From: Sphingopyxis sp. H073
GTDB lineage: Bacteria > Pseudomonadota > Alphaproteobacteria > Sphingomonadales > Sphingomonadaceae
Assembly (NCBI RefSeq): GCF_001468395.1
Contig: NZ_LNSG01000008.1
Coordinates: 124,001-188,000 of the forward strand
Reading direction: 5' to 3'
DNA: 64,000 bases
The notes beneath the pieces are model-generated. The model worked only from the letters and a program-made list of their open reading frames with translations, was not told the origin of the DNA and made no database searches. Position numbers and translations under genes: made by a program. Shown here piece by piece: positions 36,155 to 43,783 of the stretch; the stretch's first letter is position 1, and each line of letters opens with the position of its first letter.

Positions 36155-36726
36155 GTCCGGCGCTGTCTGCCGAGGCCGGGAAGCGGCCACGCTTTCGTTG
36201 GTGATCGCGAGCTGGATTTTCAAAGTTCAGGAAAGTTCAGCCTATGGCGTCCTCGGTTCTGGAGATGGGGGGTGGCCGGACACATCGCGCCAGCCGCGCC
36301 TGCAAGCCGAACCGGGACCGCTTTATCCGCCAGATGGAACAGCCGGAGGAAGGCTGGCACAGCGGGATAATGTAGGAAAGGCCTTGTTTTGACGACGGTG
36401 GCGGATTTGGGGTGGGGAGCCGCCCTTCCGCTATTCGTCATCCCGGGCTTGACCCGGGACCCGCCTTTCCTCTTCCGGCCTCGGATAAAAAGACAAGGCA
36501 GGCCCCGGATCAAGTCCGGGGTGACGATGATGGAGCGATCCTCCCTGTCGCGAAGCGATGGGGAGGGGGACCGTCGCCGCAGGCGATGGTGGAGGGGCGC
36601 GACCTCGCGCCAATTGCCCCTCCGTCAGCGCTTCGCACTGCCACCTCCCCATGGCTTCGCCACGGGGAGGAACCAAACGGCAACCTCCGGTCGCAACCGG
36701 TCGGCGCCGTATCGAGCCGAGTCCGT
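36155..36726. other. Repeat-rich intergenic region with no convincing gene
   Basis: A 572-base gap between tadA and the sirtuin gene. No reading frame here has protein-like composition. It holds two members of the CCCGG palindrome family (36442-36458 and 36503-36521), which face each other so that the whole segment 36437-36527 forms a larger inverted element bounded by CGTCATCCCGG and CCGGGGTGACG. Further on, a GGGGAGG/CCTCCCC inverted arrangement (about 36550-36672) repeats words such as GATGGGGAGG and CACCTCCCCATGG. Confidence 0.7.
36437..36527. repeat. Composite inverted element of the CCCGG palindrome family, copies 2 and 3
   Basis: Copy 2 has arms CCCGGG at 36442-36447 and 36453-36458; copy 3 has CCCCGGA (36503-36509) and TCCGGGG (36515-36521). 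The outer ends CGTCATCCCGG and CCGGGGTGACG are inverted, giving an imperfect larger hairpin. This is the fullest form of the family in the window. Confidence 0.7.
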
Positions 36727-37431
36727 TCAACCTTCCAGCACCTGCTCGACCCACTGCGGAACCAGCTCGGTCGCCGGGCCGTGGCGCGCCTCGTCGAACC
36801 AATGGCTGCCCTGGCTCGGCTCCATATTGAGCTCGAGCGTCAGCGACCCCATCGCGCGCGCCTCGCGCACGAACCCCGCCGCGGGATAGACCGCGCCCGA
36901 GGTGCCGATCGACACGAACAGGTCGGCGCGATTGATGGCATGGTAAATCTCGTCCATCCGGTACGGCATCTCGCCGAACCAGACGATGTCGGGGCGCAGG
37001 TGGCCGCGCACGCCGCACGCCGGGCAGGCAGGCCGGTCGATCAACGGGCCGGTCCACGGCACATGCGCGTCGCAGCCGGTGCACCAGGCGGTCAGATGCT
37101 CGCCGTGCATATGGATAAGCCGTCTCGCCCCGGCACGCTCGTGCAAATCGTCGACATTCTGCGTGACGATCGTCAACTCGCCGGGCCACTTTGCGTCGAG
37201 CCGCGCGAGCGCCCGGTGCGCGGCGTTCGGCTGCTTCGTCTGGATCGCTTTGCGCCGCATGTCATAGAAGCGGAAAACGAGATCGGGGTCGCGTTCGAAT
37301 GCCTCGGGCGTCGCGACATCCTCGACGCGATGCTGTTCCCACAGCCCGCCCGCGTCGCGGAAGGTGTCGATGCCGCTTTCGGCCGAGACGCCGGCGCCGG
37401 TCAGGATGACGATATTCTGGATCGGAGACAT
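36727..37431 (-). CDS. cobB: NAD-dependent protein deacylase, sirtuin
   Basis: A 234-residue sirtuin. The NAD site is ILTGAGVSAESGIDTFRDAG, then IVTQNVDDLHERAG (QNVD) and HMHGEHL with the catalytic histidine. A zinc ribbon WCTGC...PACPACG lies near 115-140. The YDMRRK segment near residue 57 has the Y..R pair linked to acidic acyl removal (desuccinylase type, SIRT5-like), so lysine deacylation rather than only deacetylation is possible. It is divergent from dapB across a repeat. Confidence 0.93.
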   Translation of the reverse strand: MSPIQNIVILTGAGVSAESGIDTFRDAGGLWEQHRVEDVATPEAFERDPDLVFRFYDMRRKAIQTKQPNAAHRALARLDAKWPGELTIVTQNVDDLHERAGARRLIHMHGEHLTAWCTGCDAHVPWTGPLIDRPACPACGVRGHLRPDIVWFGEMPYRMDEIYHAINRADLFVSIGTSGAVYPAAGFVREARAMGSLTLELNMEPSQGSHWFDEARHGPATELVPQWVEQVLEG

Positions 37432-37457
37432 GCTGTCTCTCTAACCGTTCGGGTCGG

Positions 37458-37513
37458 GCGAAGTCGAGATACCCGTCGACATCGCGCCGGCCTTCGGGAC
37501 ATCTCGACTTCGC
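37458..37513. repeat. Perfect 13-bp inverted repeat between cobB and dapB
   Basis: Arms GCGAAGTCGAGAT (37458-37470) and ATCTCGACTTCGC (37501-37513) are exact reverse complements across a 30-base loop. The element fills the divergent intergenic region, so it may influence promoters on either side or simply be another dispersed palindrome of this genome. Confidence 0.85.
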
Positions 37514-37556
37514 TCGATGCGAGCGGCTAAGGGGAGTGAAATCGAGGGGATGTATC

Positions 37557-38282
37557 ATGACCAGCATCGGCATTATCGGCAGCGAAGGGCGGATGGGCGT
37601 CGCGCTCGCCGCCGCGATCTCGGAGGCCGGACAGCGCAGCTGCGGCGTCGACAAGGGCGGCAACATCGTTCGCCTCGCCTCCGACAGCGACGTGCTCGTC
37701 GATTTCTCCTCACCCGCCGCGCTGGAAGCGACGCTCGATGCCTGCGTCGCCGCGAAAAAGCCGATCGTGATCGGCACGACCGGGCTCGAGGAGCGCCACC
37801 ATTATCTGATCGACGACGCCGCGCACGACATTGCGGTGCTCCAGACCGGCAACACCTCGCTCGGCGTCACCCTGCTCGCGCATCTGGTGCGCGAGGCGGC
37901 GGCGCGGCTCGATGCCGACTGGGATATCGAGATCGTCGAAATGCACCACCGCAAGAAAGTCGATGCGCCGAGCGGCACCGCGCTGCTCCTCGGCCAGGCG
38001 GCTGCCGAGGGGCGCGGGATCAGTCTCGCGACCTGCTCCGAACGCGGCCGCGACGGCCTGACCGGCGCGCGCGGGCACGGCAAGATCGGCTTCGCGTCGT
38101 TGCGCGGCGGGACCGTCGCGGGCGACCATGACGTGATCTTCGCGGGGCCCGAGGAGATGATCACCCTTGCGCACCGCGCCGAGAACCGGATGATCTTCGC
38201 GCGCGGCGCCGTGCGCGCGGCGCTTTGGCTGGTCCACCAGAAGCCCGGCCGCTACACGATGCCGCAGGTGCTGGGTCTCTGA
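37557..38282 (+). CDS. dapB: 4-hydroxy-tetrahydrodipicolinate reductase
   Basis: A 241-residue NAD(P)H-dependent reductase of lysine and peptidoglycan precursor synthesis. The dinucleotide-binding opening is SIGIIGSEGRMGVALAAAI. The catalytic motif EMHHRKKVDAPSGTALLLG near residue 130 holds the histidine pair and lysine. Late FARGAVRAALWL is also conserved. The start at 37557 was chosen over an in-frame GTG seven codons upstream. It is followed by the M48 peptidase gene on the same strand, 61 bases later. Confidence 0.95.
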   Translation: MTSIGIIGSEGRMGVALAAAISEAGQRSCGVDKGGNIVRLASDSDVLVDFSSPAALEATLDACVAAKKPIVIGTTGLEERHHYLIDDAAHDIAVLQTGNTSLGVTLLAHLVREAAARLDADWDIEIVEMHHRKKVDAPSGTALLLGQAAAEGRGISLATCSERGRDGLTGARGHGKIGFASLRGGTVAGDHDVIFAGPEEMITLAHRAENRMIFARGAVRAALWLVHQKPGRYTMPQVLGL

Positions 38283-38306
38283 ACCCCGCTTGCGCGCTGC
38301 CTCTCC

Positions 38307-38330
38307 CTGTGTTCTATAGAAACAACACAG
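38307..38330. promoter_or_regulatory. Palindromic element upstream of the M48 peptidase gene
   Basis: Arms CTGTGTT (38307-38313) and AACACAG (38324-38330) are exact complements. Between them TTCTATAGAA is itself a perfect 10-base palindrome. The element lies just before the ribosome site GGAGG of the M48 gene, so it could be an operator or a 5' hairpin. No binding protein can be named from sequence. Confidence 0.45.
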
Positions 38331-38343
38331 CTGGAGGACCGCC

Positions 38344-39510
38344 ATGAGTTTCGATCCCGCCGCCGCGACCAAGGCCTATATCGACGCGCTCGGTCCCGAG
38401 GCGCTCGCCAAGGCCGCCGATTATACCCATGGCAGCGAATGGCTGAGTTTCTGGGGCGTTGTCGTCGCGGGGCTGGTCACATATCTTTTCGTGCGCTTGC
38501 GCATCCTCGACCGGATCGACGCAAAGCTGGGCAAGCGCGGTTTTGCGCTCCGCACCTTCCTTGTCTGTGCCGCCTTCCTGCTGCTTTCGGCGATCGTCAC
38601 GCTGCCGTGGGAGCTCTACACCGGCTGGTGGCGCGAAACCGCCTATGGCCGCACCAGCCAGCCGCTCGGCGATTATCTGGGGCAGGGCGCCATCAGCTTG
38701 GTCATCGGGGTTCTGCTCGGCGCGCTCTTCTTCCTCGGCATCTATGCGCTGATCCGGCGCGCGGGGAAGCGCTGGTGGATCTGGTCGGGCGGGCTCGCCG
38801 CCGCCGCGATTTCGCTGATCCTGCTGCTCGCACCGGTCGTGATCGAACCGCTGTTCAACGATTACAAGCCGGTGCCCGCGGGGCCGGTGCGCGATGCGCT
38901 CGTCGTCCAGGCGAAGGAGGCGGGGATCGACCCCGACCGCATCTACATGTTCGACGGCTCGCGCCAGTCGAACAATTTCACCGCCAATGTCTCGGGGCTC
39001 GGCCATTCGGCGCGCATCGCGATTTCGGACGTGGCGCTGAAGGGCGCCTCGCTCGACGAGGTGAAGGCGGTGACGGGGCACGAAATCGGCCACTATGTCC
39101 TCGGTCACGTGTGGATCATCGTGATCGTCTTTTCGTTGCTCGCGGTGCTGCTCTTCTTCCTCGCCGACCGGCTCTTTCCGCGCGTCGCGCGTGCCTTCGG
39201 CAGCGATGCGGGGATCGGCGATCCGCGCGGTTTCCCGGTGCTGATGTTCCTCCTCTCGCTCTTCGCCTTCCTCGCGCAGCCGGTGCTGAACACGCTGTCG
39301 CGCACCGACGAGAGCGCGGCCGACGCCTATTCGCTGCAGACGGTGAACCTGCCCGACGCGCTCGCCAGCGCGCTGGTCAAGACCGCCGAATATCGCAGCC
39401 CGCGCCCGAACGCGGTCGAGGAGTTCGTCTTCTATTCGCACCCTTCGGTCGAACGGCGCGTGCGCGCGGCGATGGAGTGGAAGGCGGCGCATCCGCCCGC
39501 GGACAAATGA
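38344..39510 (+). CDS. M48 family membrane metalloprotease (Ste24/CAAX prenyl protease type)
   Basis: A 388-residue integral membrane protease with about seven hydrophobic helices. The zinc motif HEIGH is at 246-250 (VTGHEIGHYVLGHVW), and the third ligand lies in the late RTDESAADAYSLQ segment. A long N-terminal membrane part with VYxxxGWWxE-like FELYTGWWRE precedes it, as in Ste24 homologues. It would degrade or process membrane proteins. It lies downstream of dapB behind the palindrome at 38307-38330. Confidence 0.9.
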   Translation: MSFDPAAATKAYIDALGPEALAKAADYTHGSEWLSFWGVVVAGLVTYLFVRLRILDRIDAKLGKRGFALRTFLVCAAFLLLSAIVTLPWELYTGWWRETAYGRTSQPLGDYLGQGAISLVIGVLLGALFFLGIYALIRRAGKRWWIWSGGLAAAAISLILLLAPVVIEPLFNDYKPVPAGPVRDALVVQAKEAGIDPDRIYMFDGSRQSNNFTANVSGLGHSARIAISDVALKGASLDEVKAVTGHEIGHYVLGHVWIIVIVFSLLAVLLFFLADRLFPRVARAFGSDAGIGDPRGFPVLMFLLSLFAFLAQPVLNTLSRTDESAADAYSLQTVNLPDALASALVKTAEYRSPRPNAVEEFVFYSHPSVERRVRAAMEWKAAHPPADK

Positions 39511-39576
39511 GGCGTCGCTAAGAAGGCGGTGGGGCGCGGCGGGGGCGGCGGGCGACCCGGCCCGCCGTCCGCGCGA

Positions 39577-40023
39577 TCATTTCCTGAACTTGAGCTCGCG
39601 GATCAGGTAGCTGCCCAGCACCGTGCGATATTTCGCGCGATCCCCCGATTCGGCGACGAGTTGCGCATCGCTGCGCTGCATATAGGCGCGGTACGCCGCG
39701 TCGCGCTTTTCCTCTTCGGCCGCATCGGGCAGGCTCGGAAAGGATACGGCCAGCAACAGATCGGCTTCGCCCGGCCGCGAATTGAAATTGGAATAGACGG
39801 CGTAGCCGGTGATCCAGCCCTTCGACTTGGCGAATTCCTGCGATTTCCTCCATTTGTCCGCCAGATAATTGGCATAGTCCATCTCGCCGCCGTCGGCGAT
39901 CTTGATCATCGAGACCTCGGTAAAATCGCCCGAGACGAGCGGGAAATCCTGCGCTGCGACAGGCGCCGTCGCGGCGCACGACAGCAGCGCGGCCAGCACG
40001 GCCGCTTTCCATTTTCCGGTCAT
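39577..40023 (-). CDS. Hypothetical exported protein
   Basis: A 148-residue protein with a signal peptide (about 1-24, ending PVAA). The rest resembles small periplasmic proteins of unknown function; it has GEMDYANYLADKWRKSQEFA, then GYAVYSNFNSRPGEADLLLA, and a basic end ELKFRK. The pattern recalls the dimeric alpha-beta barrel fold seen in NIPSNAP-like proteins, but that is only an impression. It is convergent with the M48 gene across 66 bases. Confidence 0.7.
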   Translation of the reverse strand: MTGKWKAAVLAALLSCAATAPVAAQDFPLVSGDFTEVSMIKIADGGEMDYANYLADKWRKSQEFAKSKGWITGYAVYSNFNSRPGEADLLLAVSFPSLPDAAEEEKRDAAYRAYMQRSDAQLVAESGDRAKYRTVLGSYLIRELKFRK

Positions 40024-40181
40024 TGATCTGCCCTCCAGGCCGGGTGAGGATCCCCGGACCCCCTTGTCCGGCGTACCCCGACGACGAACTCACCCGAAGC
40101 AATCGATCTGACGACTCGCCTTCGGAGTGAACGGACCTTGTATCTTCGCTATGGGCGAGTCAAATAGCCCATTCGGGGTAG

Positions 40182-40874
40182 TTGGGGCGGGAGCGCGGGG
40201 CTATCAAAAAGGCCGATATCTTCGAATTCTACCGCCGCCTCGCCGAGCTGAACCCCAGCCCGGAGACCGAGCTGGAATTCGGCAATATCTACCAGCTGCT
40301 CGTCGCGGTGGTGCTTTCGGCGCAGGCGACCGATGTCGGGGTGAACAAGGCGACGCGGCGGCTGTTCGAGGAGGTGAAGACGCCCGAGCAGATGCTCGCC
40401 CTCGGCGAGGAGGGGCTCAAGCAGCACATCAAGACGATCGGGCTGTTCAACGCCAAGGCGAAGAATGTCATCGCGCTCAGCGAAATTCTCGTCCGTGATT
40501 TTGGCGGGGAGGTGCCCGCCGACCGCGACACGCTCGTCGAACTGCCCGGCGTCGGGCGCAAGACCGCCAATGTCGTGATGAACTGCGCCTTCGGAGCCGA
40601 GACCTTCGCGGTCGACACGCATATCTTCCGCGTCGGCAACCGCACGGGCCTTGCGCCCGGCAAGACGGTGCTTGCGGTCGAAAGGAAACTCGACAAGGAC
40701 ACGCCGCAGCCGTTCCGGGTCGGCGCGCACCACTGGCTGATCCTCCACGGCCGCTACATCTGCAAGGCGCGCACCCCCGAATGCTGGCGCTGCCCTGTCG
40801 AGGATCTCTGCCGCTACAAGCCGAAAACCCCCAAGCCTGGCGCGAAGAAAGCGAAGACGGCAGCCAAGCCCTGA
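40182..40874 (+). CDS. nth: Endonuclease III
   Basis: A 230-residue base-excision glycosylase and AP lyase for oxidised pyrimidines. The helix-hairpin-helix motif LPGVGRKTANVVMN holds the catalytic lysine, and VDTHIFRVGNR the catalytic aspartate. The [4Fe-4S] cluster cysteines follow as C-x6-C-x2-C-x5-C in CKARTPECWRCPVEDLC. A basic tail (KPGAKKAKTAAKP) ends it. No in-frame ATG precedes the conserved part; the TTG at 40182 is the best start, but the true start is uncertain. Confidence 0.93.
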   Translation: MGRERGAIKKADIFEFYRRLAELNPSPETELEFGNIYQLLVAVVLSAQATDVGVNKATRRLFEEVKTPEQMLALGEEGLKQHIKTIGLFNAKAKNVIALSEILVRDFGGEVPADRDTLVELPGVGRKTANVVMNCAFGAETFAVDTHIFRVGNRTGLAPGKTVLAVERKLDKDTPQPFRVGAHHWLILHGRYICKARTPECWRCPVEDLCRYKPKTPKPGAKKAKTAAKP

Positions 40875-40918
40875 ACGTCATCGAAAGGAGCGCGGACCGC
40901 TCCCCCGGGGTCAGCCCC

Positions 40919-40953
40919 TAGACATTCTCGCGTCCGTCATTATATACCGCCCG
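40919..40953 (+). promoter_or_regulatory. TetR gene promoter overlapping a TTATATACCGC element
   Basis: TAGACA (40919-40924) and TATATA (40941-40946) are 16 bases apart. The -10 lies inside TTATATACCGC (40940-40950), which recurs in the efflux promoter at 41659-41669. The ATG at 40956 is only ten bases beyond the -10, so the transcript would be leaderless or nearly so. The shared element fits autoregulation by the TetR protein. Confidence 0.55.
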
Positions 40954-40955
40954 TT

Positions 40956-41567
40956 ATGGAAAGCACAATTGCCCCCCCCGTCAAGGGACGTCCGCGTGAG
41001 TTCTGCGTCGACAAGGCGTTGGCAGAAGCCCTGCACGTCTTCTGGGCGAAGGGCTATGACGGCGCGTCGATGACCGACCTTACCGAGGCGATGGGCATCA
41101 CCAAGCCCAGCCTCTATGCCGCCTTCGGGAACAAGGAAGCCTTGTTTCACAAGGCGCTGGACCTCTATGAGGCGGAAAAGCTCGAATATACGCGCGCCGC
41201 GCTCCAGCAGCCGACGGCGCGCAAGGTCGCGGAATATTATCTGCGCGGCGGGGTCGACGTGCACGCCGCCGAAGGCGAGCCGCACGGCTGCATGGGCTTG
41301 ATGAGTTCGCTCGCGTGCAGCCCCGAGGCCGAGTCGATCAAGGCCGATGTGATCCGCCGCCGGGCTTCGTCGCAGCGGGCGCTGGTCGAGCGGTTCGAAC
41401 AGGCGAAGCGCGAAGGCGACCTGCCCGCGCACATCGACGCCGAGGGGCTGACGAGCTTTCTCTACGCGATCCTGCAGGGAATCACGGTGCAGGCGGGGGC
41501 CGGGGCGACGCGCGCCGAACTCGAGCGGCTGGTCGACACCAGCCTGGCGCTGTGGCCGAGCAAATAG
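40956..41567 (+). CDS. TetR/AcrR family transcriptional regulator of the efflux operon
   Basis: A 203-residue repressor-type protein. The DNA-binding helix-turn-helix reads FWAKGYDGASMTDLTEAMGI followed by TKPSLYAAFGNKEALF (about 30-66), preceded by GRPREFCVDKALAEAL. The ligand domain is unlike well-studied members and has cysteines at GCMGLMSSLACSPEAE. It lies upstream of the RND genes on the same strand, with promoter elements shared between the two transcription units; repression of the pump is the simple model. The inducer is unknown. Confidence 0.88.
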   Translation: MESTIAPPVKGRPREFCVDKALAEALHVFWAKGYDGASMTDLTEAMGITKPSLYAAFGNKEALFHKALDLYEAEKLEYTRAALQQPTARKVAEYYLRGGVDVHAAEGEPHGCMGLMSSLACSPEAESIKADVIRRRASSQRALVERFEQAKREGDLPAHIDAEGLTSFLYAILQGITVQAGAGATRAELERLVDTSLALWPSK

Positions 41568-41615
41568 GGCAGGTCGGCCGGCGAAAGAAAAACATCGCCG
41601 GCCCGAAATTTTTCG

Positions 41616-41676
41616 ATACCGATCGGTACAAAACTCCTTGACAAGATGAACGGCGGGTTTATATACCGCTTAGTAC
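41616..41676 (+). promoter_or_regulatory. Efflux operon promoter with two TetR operator-like sites
   Basis: The promoter is TTGACA (41638-41643), 16 bases, TATATA (41660-41665). Two ATACCG-N4-GTAC sites flank or overlap it: ATACCGATCGGTAC (41616-41629), whose core TACCGATCGGTA is a perfect palindrome, and ATACCGCTTAGTAC (41663-41676), which overlaps the -10. The half-site ATACCG also occurs in the tetR promoter (40944-40949). The arrangement fits repression of the pump by the adjacent TetR protein. Confidence 0.7.
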
Positions 41677-41726
41677 AGATGGTCAGGGCGCTCCTGCCCC
41701 GCCGCCAGACGCGAAGGGAAACGCCG

Positions 41727-41756
41727 ATGAGCAACTGCGACTGCACCCGGGACTAG
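41727..41756 (+). CDS. Possible 9-residue leader peptide MSNCDCTRD
   Basis: An ATG with GAAGGGAA eight bases upstream opens a nine-codon frame with a CxC pair, ending in TAG, about 60 bases into the expected efflux transcript. It could be a leader peptide acting on the hairpin at 41845-41889, but so short a frame may be chance. Confidence 0.3.
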   Translation: MSNCDCTRD

Positions 41757-41844
41757 TCCGCTAGCCCAACCCTAATTTTTTCCGGAATTTCGCGCTGACG
41801 CCCGCAGGGCGGCACGCGGCTTCCCTTGTCCAGAATCTCCCCTC

Positions 41845-41889
41845 GCCGGGCGCAAGTGTCCCCGGGGTTCGCGCCCCCTTGCGCCCGGC
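41845..41889 (+). terminator. Large hairpin, possible attenuator, upstream of efflux operon
   Basis: Arms GCCGGGCGCAAG (41845-41856) and CTTGCGCCCGGC (41878-41889) are exact complements over 12 bases. The 21-base loop contains CCCCGGGG. CACCCCCGATAAAACC follows without a clear T-run, so it is either a weak terminator/attenuator or an mRNA structural element. It stands 38 bases before the first operon start codon. Confidence 0.5.
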
Positions 41890-41927
41890 ACCCCCGATAA
41901 AACCTTCATCTCCAGGAGGATCGACCC

Positions 41928-42344
41928 ATGGCCTATCTTGCACTGAATGACGGGTTCGCCGCCGCCATCGCCGCCGCAAACCCCACCCCTTCCGCCCCCG
42001 CGCTGTCCCCCGCGGCGCCGAAAGCCGATATTCCCGCCGGCTTTTCGGCGCTCGAGTGGTCGGTCGTGATGCTCGCGCGTCACGACCGGCCTTCGAGCCT
42101 GCGCGAACCCGGGCGCTTCCAGAAATTCCTGGGCCATATCTTCGGCGAGAGCTTCAACCGCCGCCTCGCCGACCCGAAGCTCGAGGCGCTGCGCCGCATG
42201 GCGGTGCTGACCTGGCACCACAGCTATTCGGTACCGAAGCGGGAAATCCAGGCCTTCTTCGCCGCGGGTTTCAACGCCGATCATTATGAACTGCTCGGCA
42301 AGCGCGTCGCCGAAGTGCACGTCGCCCGCCTTTTCCGAAAGTAA
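41928..42344 (+). CDS. Hypothetical 138-residue protein of the efflux operon
   Basis: A soluble protein without signal peptide or membrane helix, not recognised. The first 35 residues are alanine/proline-rich (ANPTPSAPALSPAAPKADIP). A more structured part follows: FSALEWSVVMLARHDRPSSL, FLGHIFGESFNRRLADPKLE and RMAVLTWHHSYSVPKREIQA. A strong AGGAGG site lies about ten bases upstream. It precedes the adaptor gene by four bases and so is probably translated with it. A role in pump function or its control is possible but unproven. Confidence 0.7.
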   Translation: MAYLALNDGFAAAIAAANPTPSAPALSPAAPKADIPAGFSALEWSVVMLARHDRPSSLREPGRFQKFLGHIFGESFNRRLADPKLEALRRMAVLTWHHSYSVPKREIQAFFAAGFNADHYELLGKRVAEVHVARLFRK

Positions 42345-42348
42345 TCCC

Positions 42349-43626
42349 ATGAACATGCTCTCCCCCATAAAGGGCGAGGAGACGGCAGAAGCCGCCCTCG
42401 TCCCCGCCCCGAATGACGCCGCCAGGCATCGCTGGCGCAGCCGCGGCCTGAAATATGGCCTGCCCGCTATCCTGCTTGTCGCCGCCGGCTGGGGTCTGAC
42501 CCATCGCGAGGCGCCGGCGAATGCCGCGCCGCCGGTTCCGGTCGTCACCGTCGCCGCGCCGCTGGTGCGCGACATCAACGAGTGGGACGATTATGTCGGC
42601 CGCTTCGAGGCGGTGAATTCGGTCGAGGTACGCCCGCGCGTCTCGGGCCAGCTCACCGGCGTCCACTTCACCGACGGCCAGATCGTCCGCAAGGGCCAGC
42701 TGCTCTTCACGATCGATCCGCGCCCCTTCGCCGCCGCGCTCGCCGAAGCGCGCGCCGAAGCGGCGAGCGCGCGCAGCGACTTGGCGCTGGCGCAGACCAA
42801 TCTCGCCCGCGCCAACCGGCTGGTCGCCGATGAGGCGGTGTCGCAGAGCGATCTCGACCAGCTGAACGCCCGGGTGCGCGCCGCCTCGGCGAGCCTCGCG
42901 GCCGCCGAAGCGCGGGTCCGCTCGCGCGCGCTCGACATAGAGTTCACGCAGGTCCGCGCACCGATCAACGGCCGCATCTCGGACCGCCGCGTCGATGCGG
43001 GCAACCTCGTCGCCGCGGGCGAAGGCAGTGCTGGCAGCCTGCTGACGACGATCAATGCGCTCGACCCGATCTATTTCAGCTTCAACGGCTCCGAAGGCCT
43101 GTTCCTGAAAGCGAAGCGCGCCGAGGAAGAGGGCGCCACCGGGACAGAGGTGCAGGTCAAGCTGCAGGACGAGGCGACTTACAGCCGCACCGGCAAGCTC
43201 GACTTCACCGACAATGGCATCGACCCGCGTTCGGGCACGATCCGCGGCCGCGCCGTGATCGCGAATCCCGACCTGTTCCTGTCGCCCGGCATGTTCGGCA
43301 ACATGCGCCTGTCGAGCGGCGCCAAAGAACGCGCGCTGCTCGTCCCCGACGCGGCGATCCAGACCGATCAGGCGCGCAAGACGCTGCTGGTGGTCGGCAA
43401 GGACGGTCAGGTCGCGGCACGCGAGGTCAAGCTCGGCCCCGTCGTCGACGGCCTGCGCGTCGTGCGCGGCGGCGTCACGCCGACCGACCGCGTCGTGATC
43501 GTCGGGACGCAGCTCGCGCAGCCCGGGACCAAGGTCCAGACGCGCGTCGGCAAGATCGCGCCGGTTGCCGCGACCGCCGCGCCGCCGAGCACCGCGCTGG
43601 TCGGCGAAGCGACCTTCGCGCGCTGA
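42349..43626 (+). CDS. RND efflux periplasmic adaptor (membrane fusion protein)
   Basis: A 425-residue protein with one N-terminal membrane anchor (GLKYGLPAILLVAAGWGL, about 33-50). It then has a lipoyl/barrel-sandwich domain (EVRPRVSGQLTGVHFTDGQI) and an alpha-hairpin coiled coil (ALAEARAEAASARSDLALAQ and following). Beta-barrel and membrane-proximal domains end it (GRISDRRVDAGNLVAAGEGS, SPGMFGNMRLSSG). It links the inner-membrane permease to the outer-membrane factor. It is the second gene of the operon; a repeat-rich 157-base gap separates it from the permease gene. Confidence 0.93.
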   Translation: MNMLSPIKGEETAEAALVPAPNDAARHRWRSRGLKYGLPAILLVAAGWGLTHREAPANAAPPVPVVTVAAPLVRDINEWDDYVGRFEAVNSVEVRPRVSGQLTGVHFTDGQIVRKGQLLFTIDPRPFAAALAEARAEAASARSDLALAQTNLARANRLVADEAVSQSDLDQLNARVRAASASLAAAEARVRSRALDIEFTQVRAPINGRISDRRVDAGNLVAAGEGSAGSLLTTINALDPIYFSFNGSEGLFLKAKRAEEEGATGTEVQVKLQDEATYSRTGKLDFTDNGIDPRSGTIRGRAVIANPDLFLSPGMFGNMRLSSGAKERALLVPDAAIQTDQARKTLLVVGKDGQVAAREVKLGPVVDGLRVVRGGVTPTDRVVIVGTQLAQPGTKVQTRVGKIAPVAATAAPPSTALVGEATFAR

Positions 43627-43635
43627 GCCTGAAGG

Positions 43636-43743
43636 CCCCTCCCTTCCGGGAGGGGTTTGGGGAGGGTCTGCCCGTCCGATGCCCTCCCCGCTGCGCCCCG
43701 GAGCAAGTCCGGGGCTCGCTGCCCCTCCCGCAAGCGGGAGGGG
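43636..43743. repeat. Hairpins between efflux adaptor and permease genes
   Basis: Three perfect hairpins lie in tandem: CCCCTCCC/GGGAGGGG (43636-43643, 43648-43655), CCCCGGA/TCCGGGG of the CCCGG family (43696-43702, 43708-43714), and CCCCTCCCG/CGGGAGGGG (43722-43730, 43735-43743). The outer two are also inverted repeats of each other. Inside an operon such structures could stabilise the upstream mRNA or reduce expression of the downstream gene. Confidence 0.8.
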
Positions 43744-43783
43744 GATAATTGGAAATTCGATCCTCCAGTCCGGGGAGCCCGTC

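Larger units (their letters stand above)
41568..41927 (+). other. 360-base regulatory leader between tetR and the efflux operon
   Basis: No full-length gene lies here. The segment holds the efflux promoter and two operator-like sites (41616-41676), a possible 9-residue peptide (41727-41756) and a large hairpin (41845-41889). The first gene of the pump operon starts at 41928 with AGGAGG about ten bases upstream. Confidence 0.7.

Noticed and set aside
36412..37530. A 372-codon plus-strand frame over the repeat region and opposite cobB
   Set aside because: It starts in repeats and continues antisense to a clear sirtuin gene.
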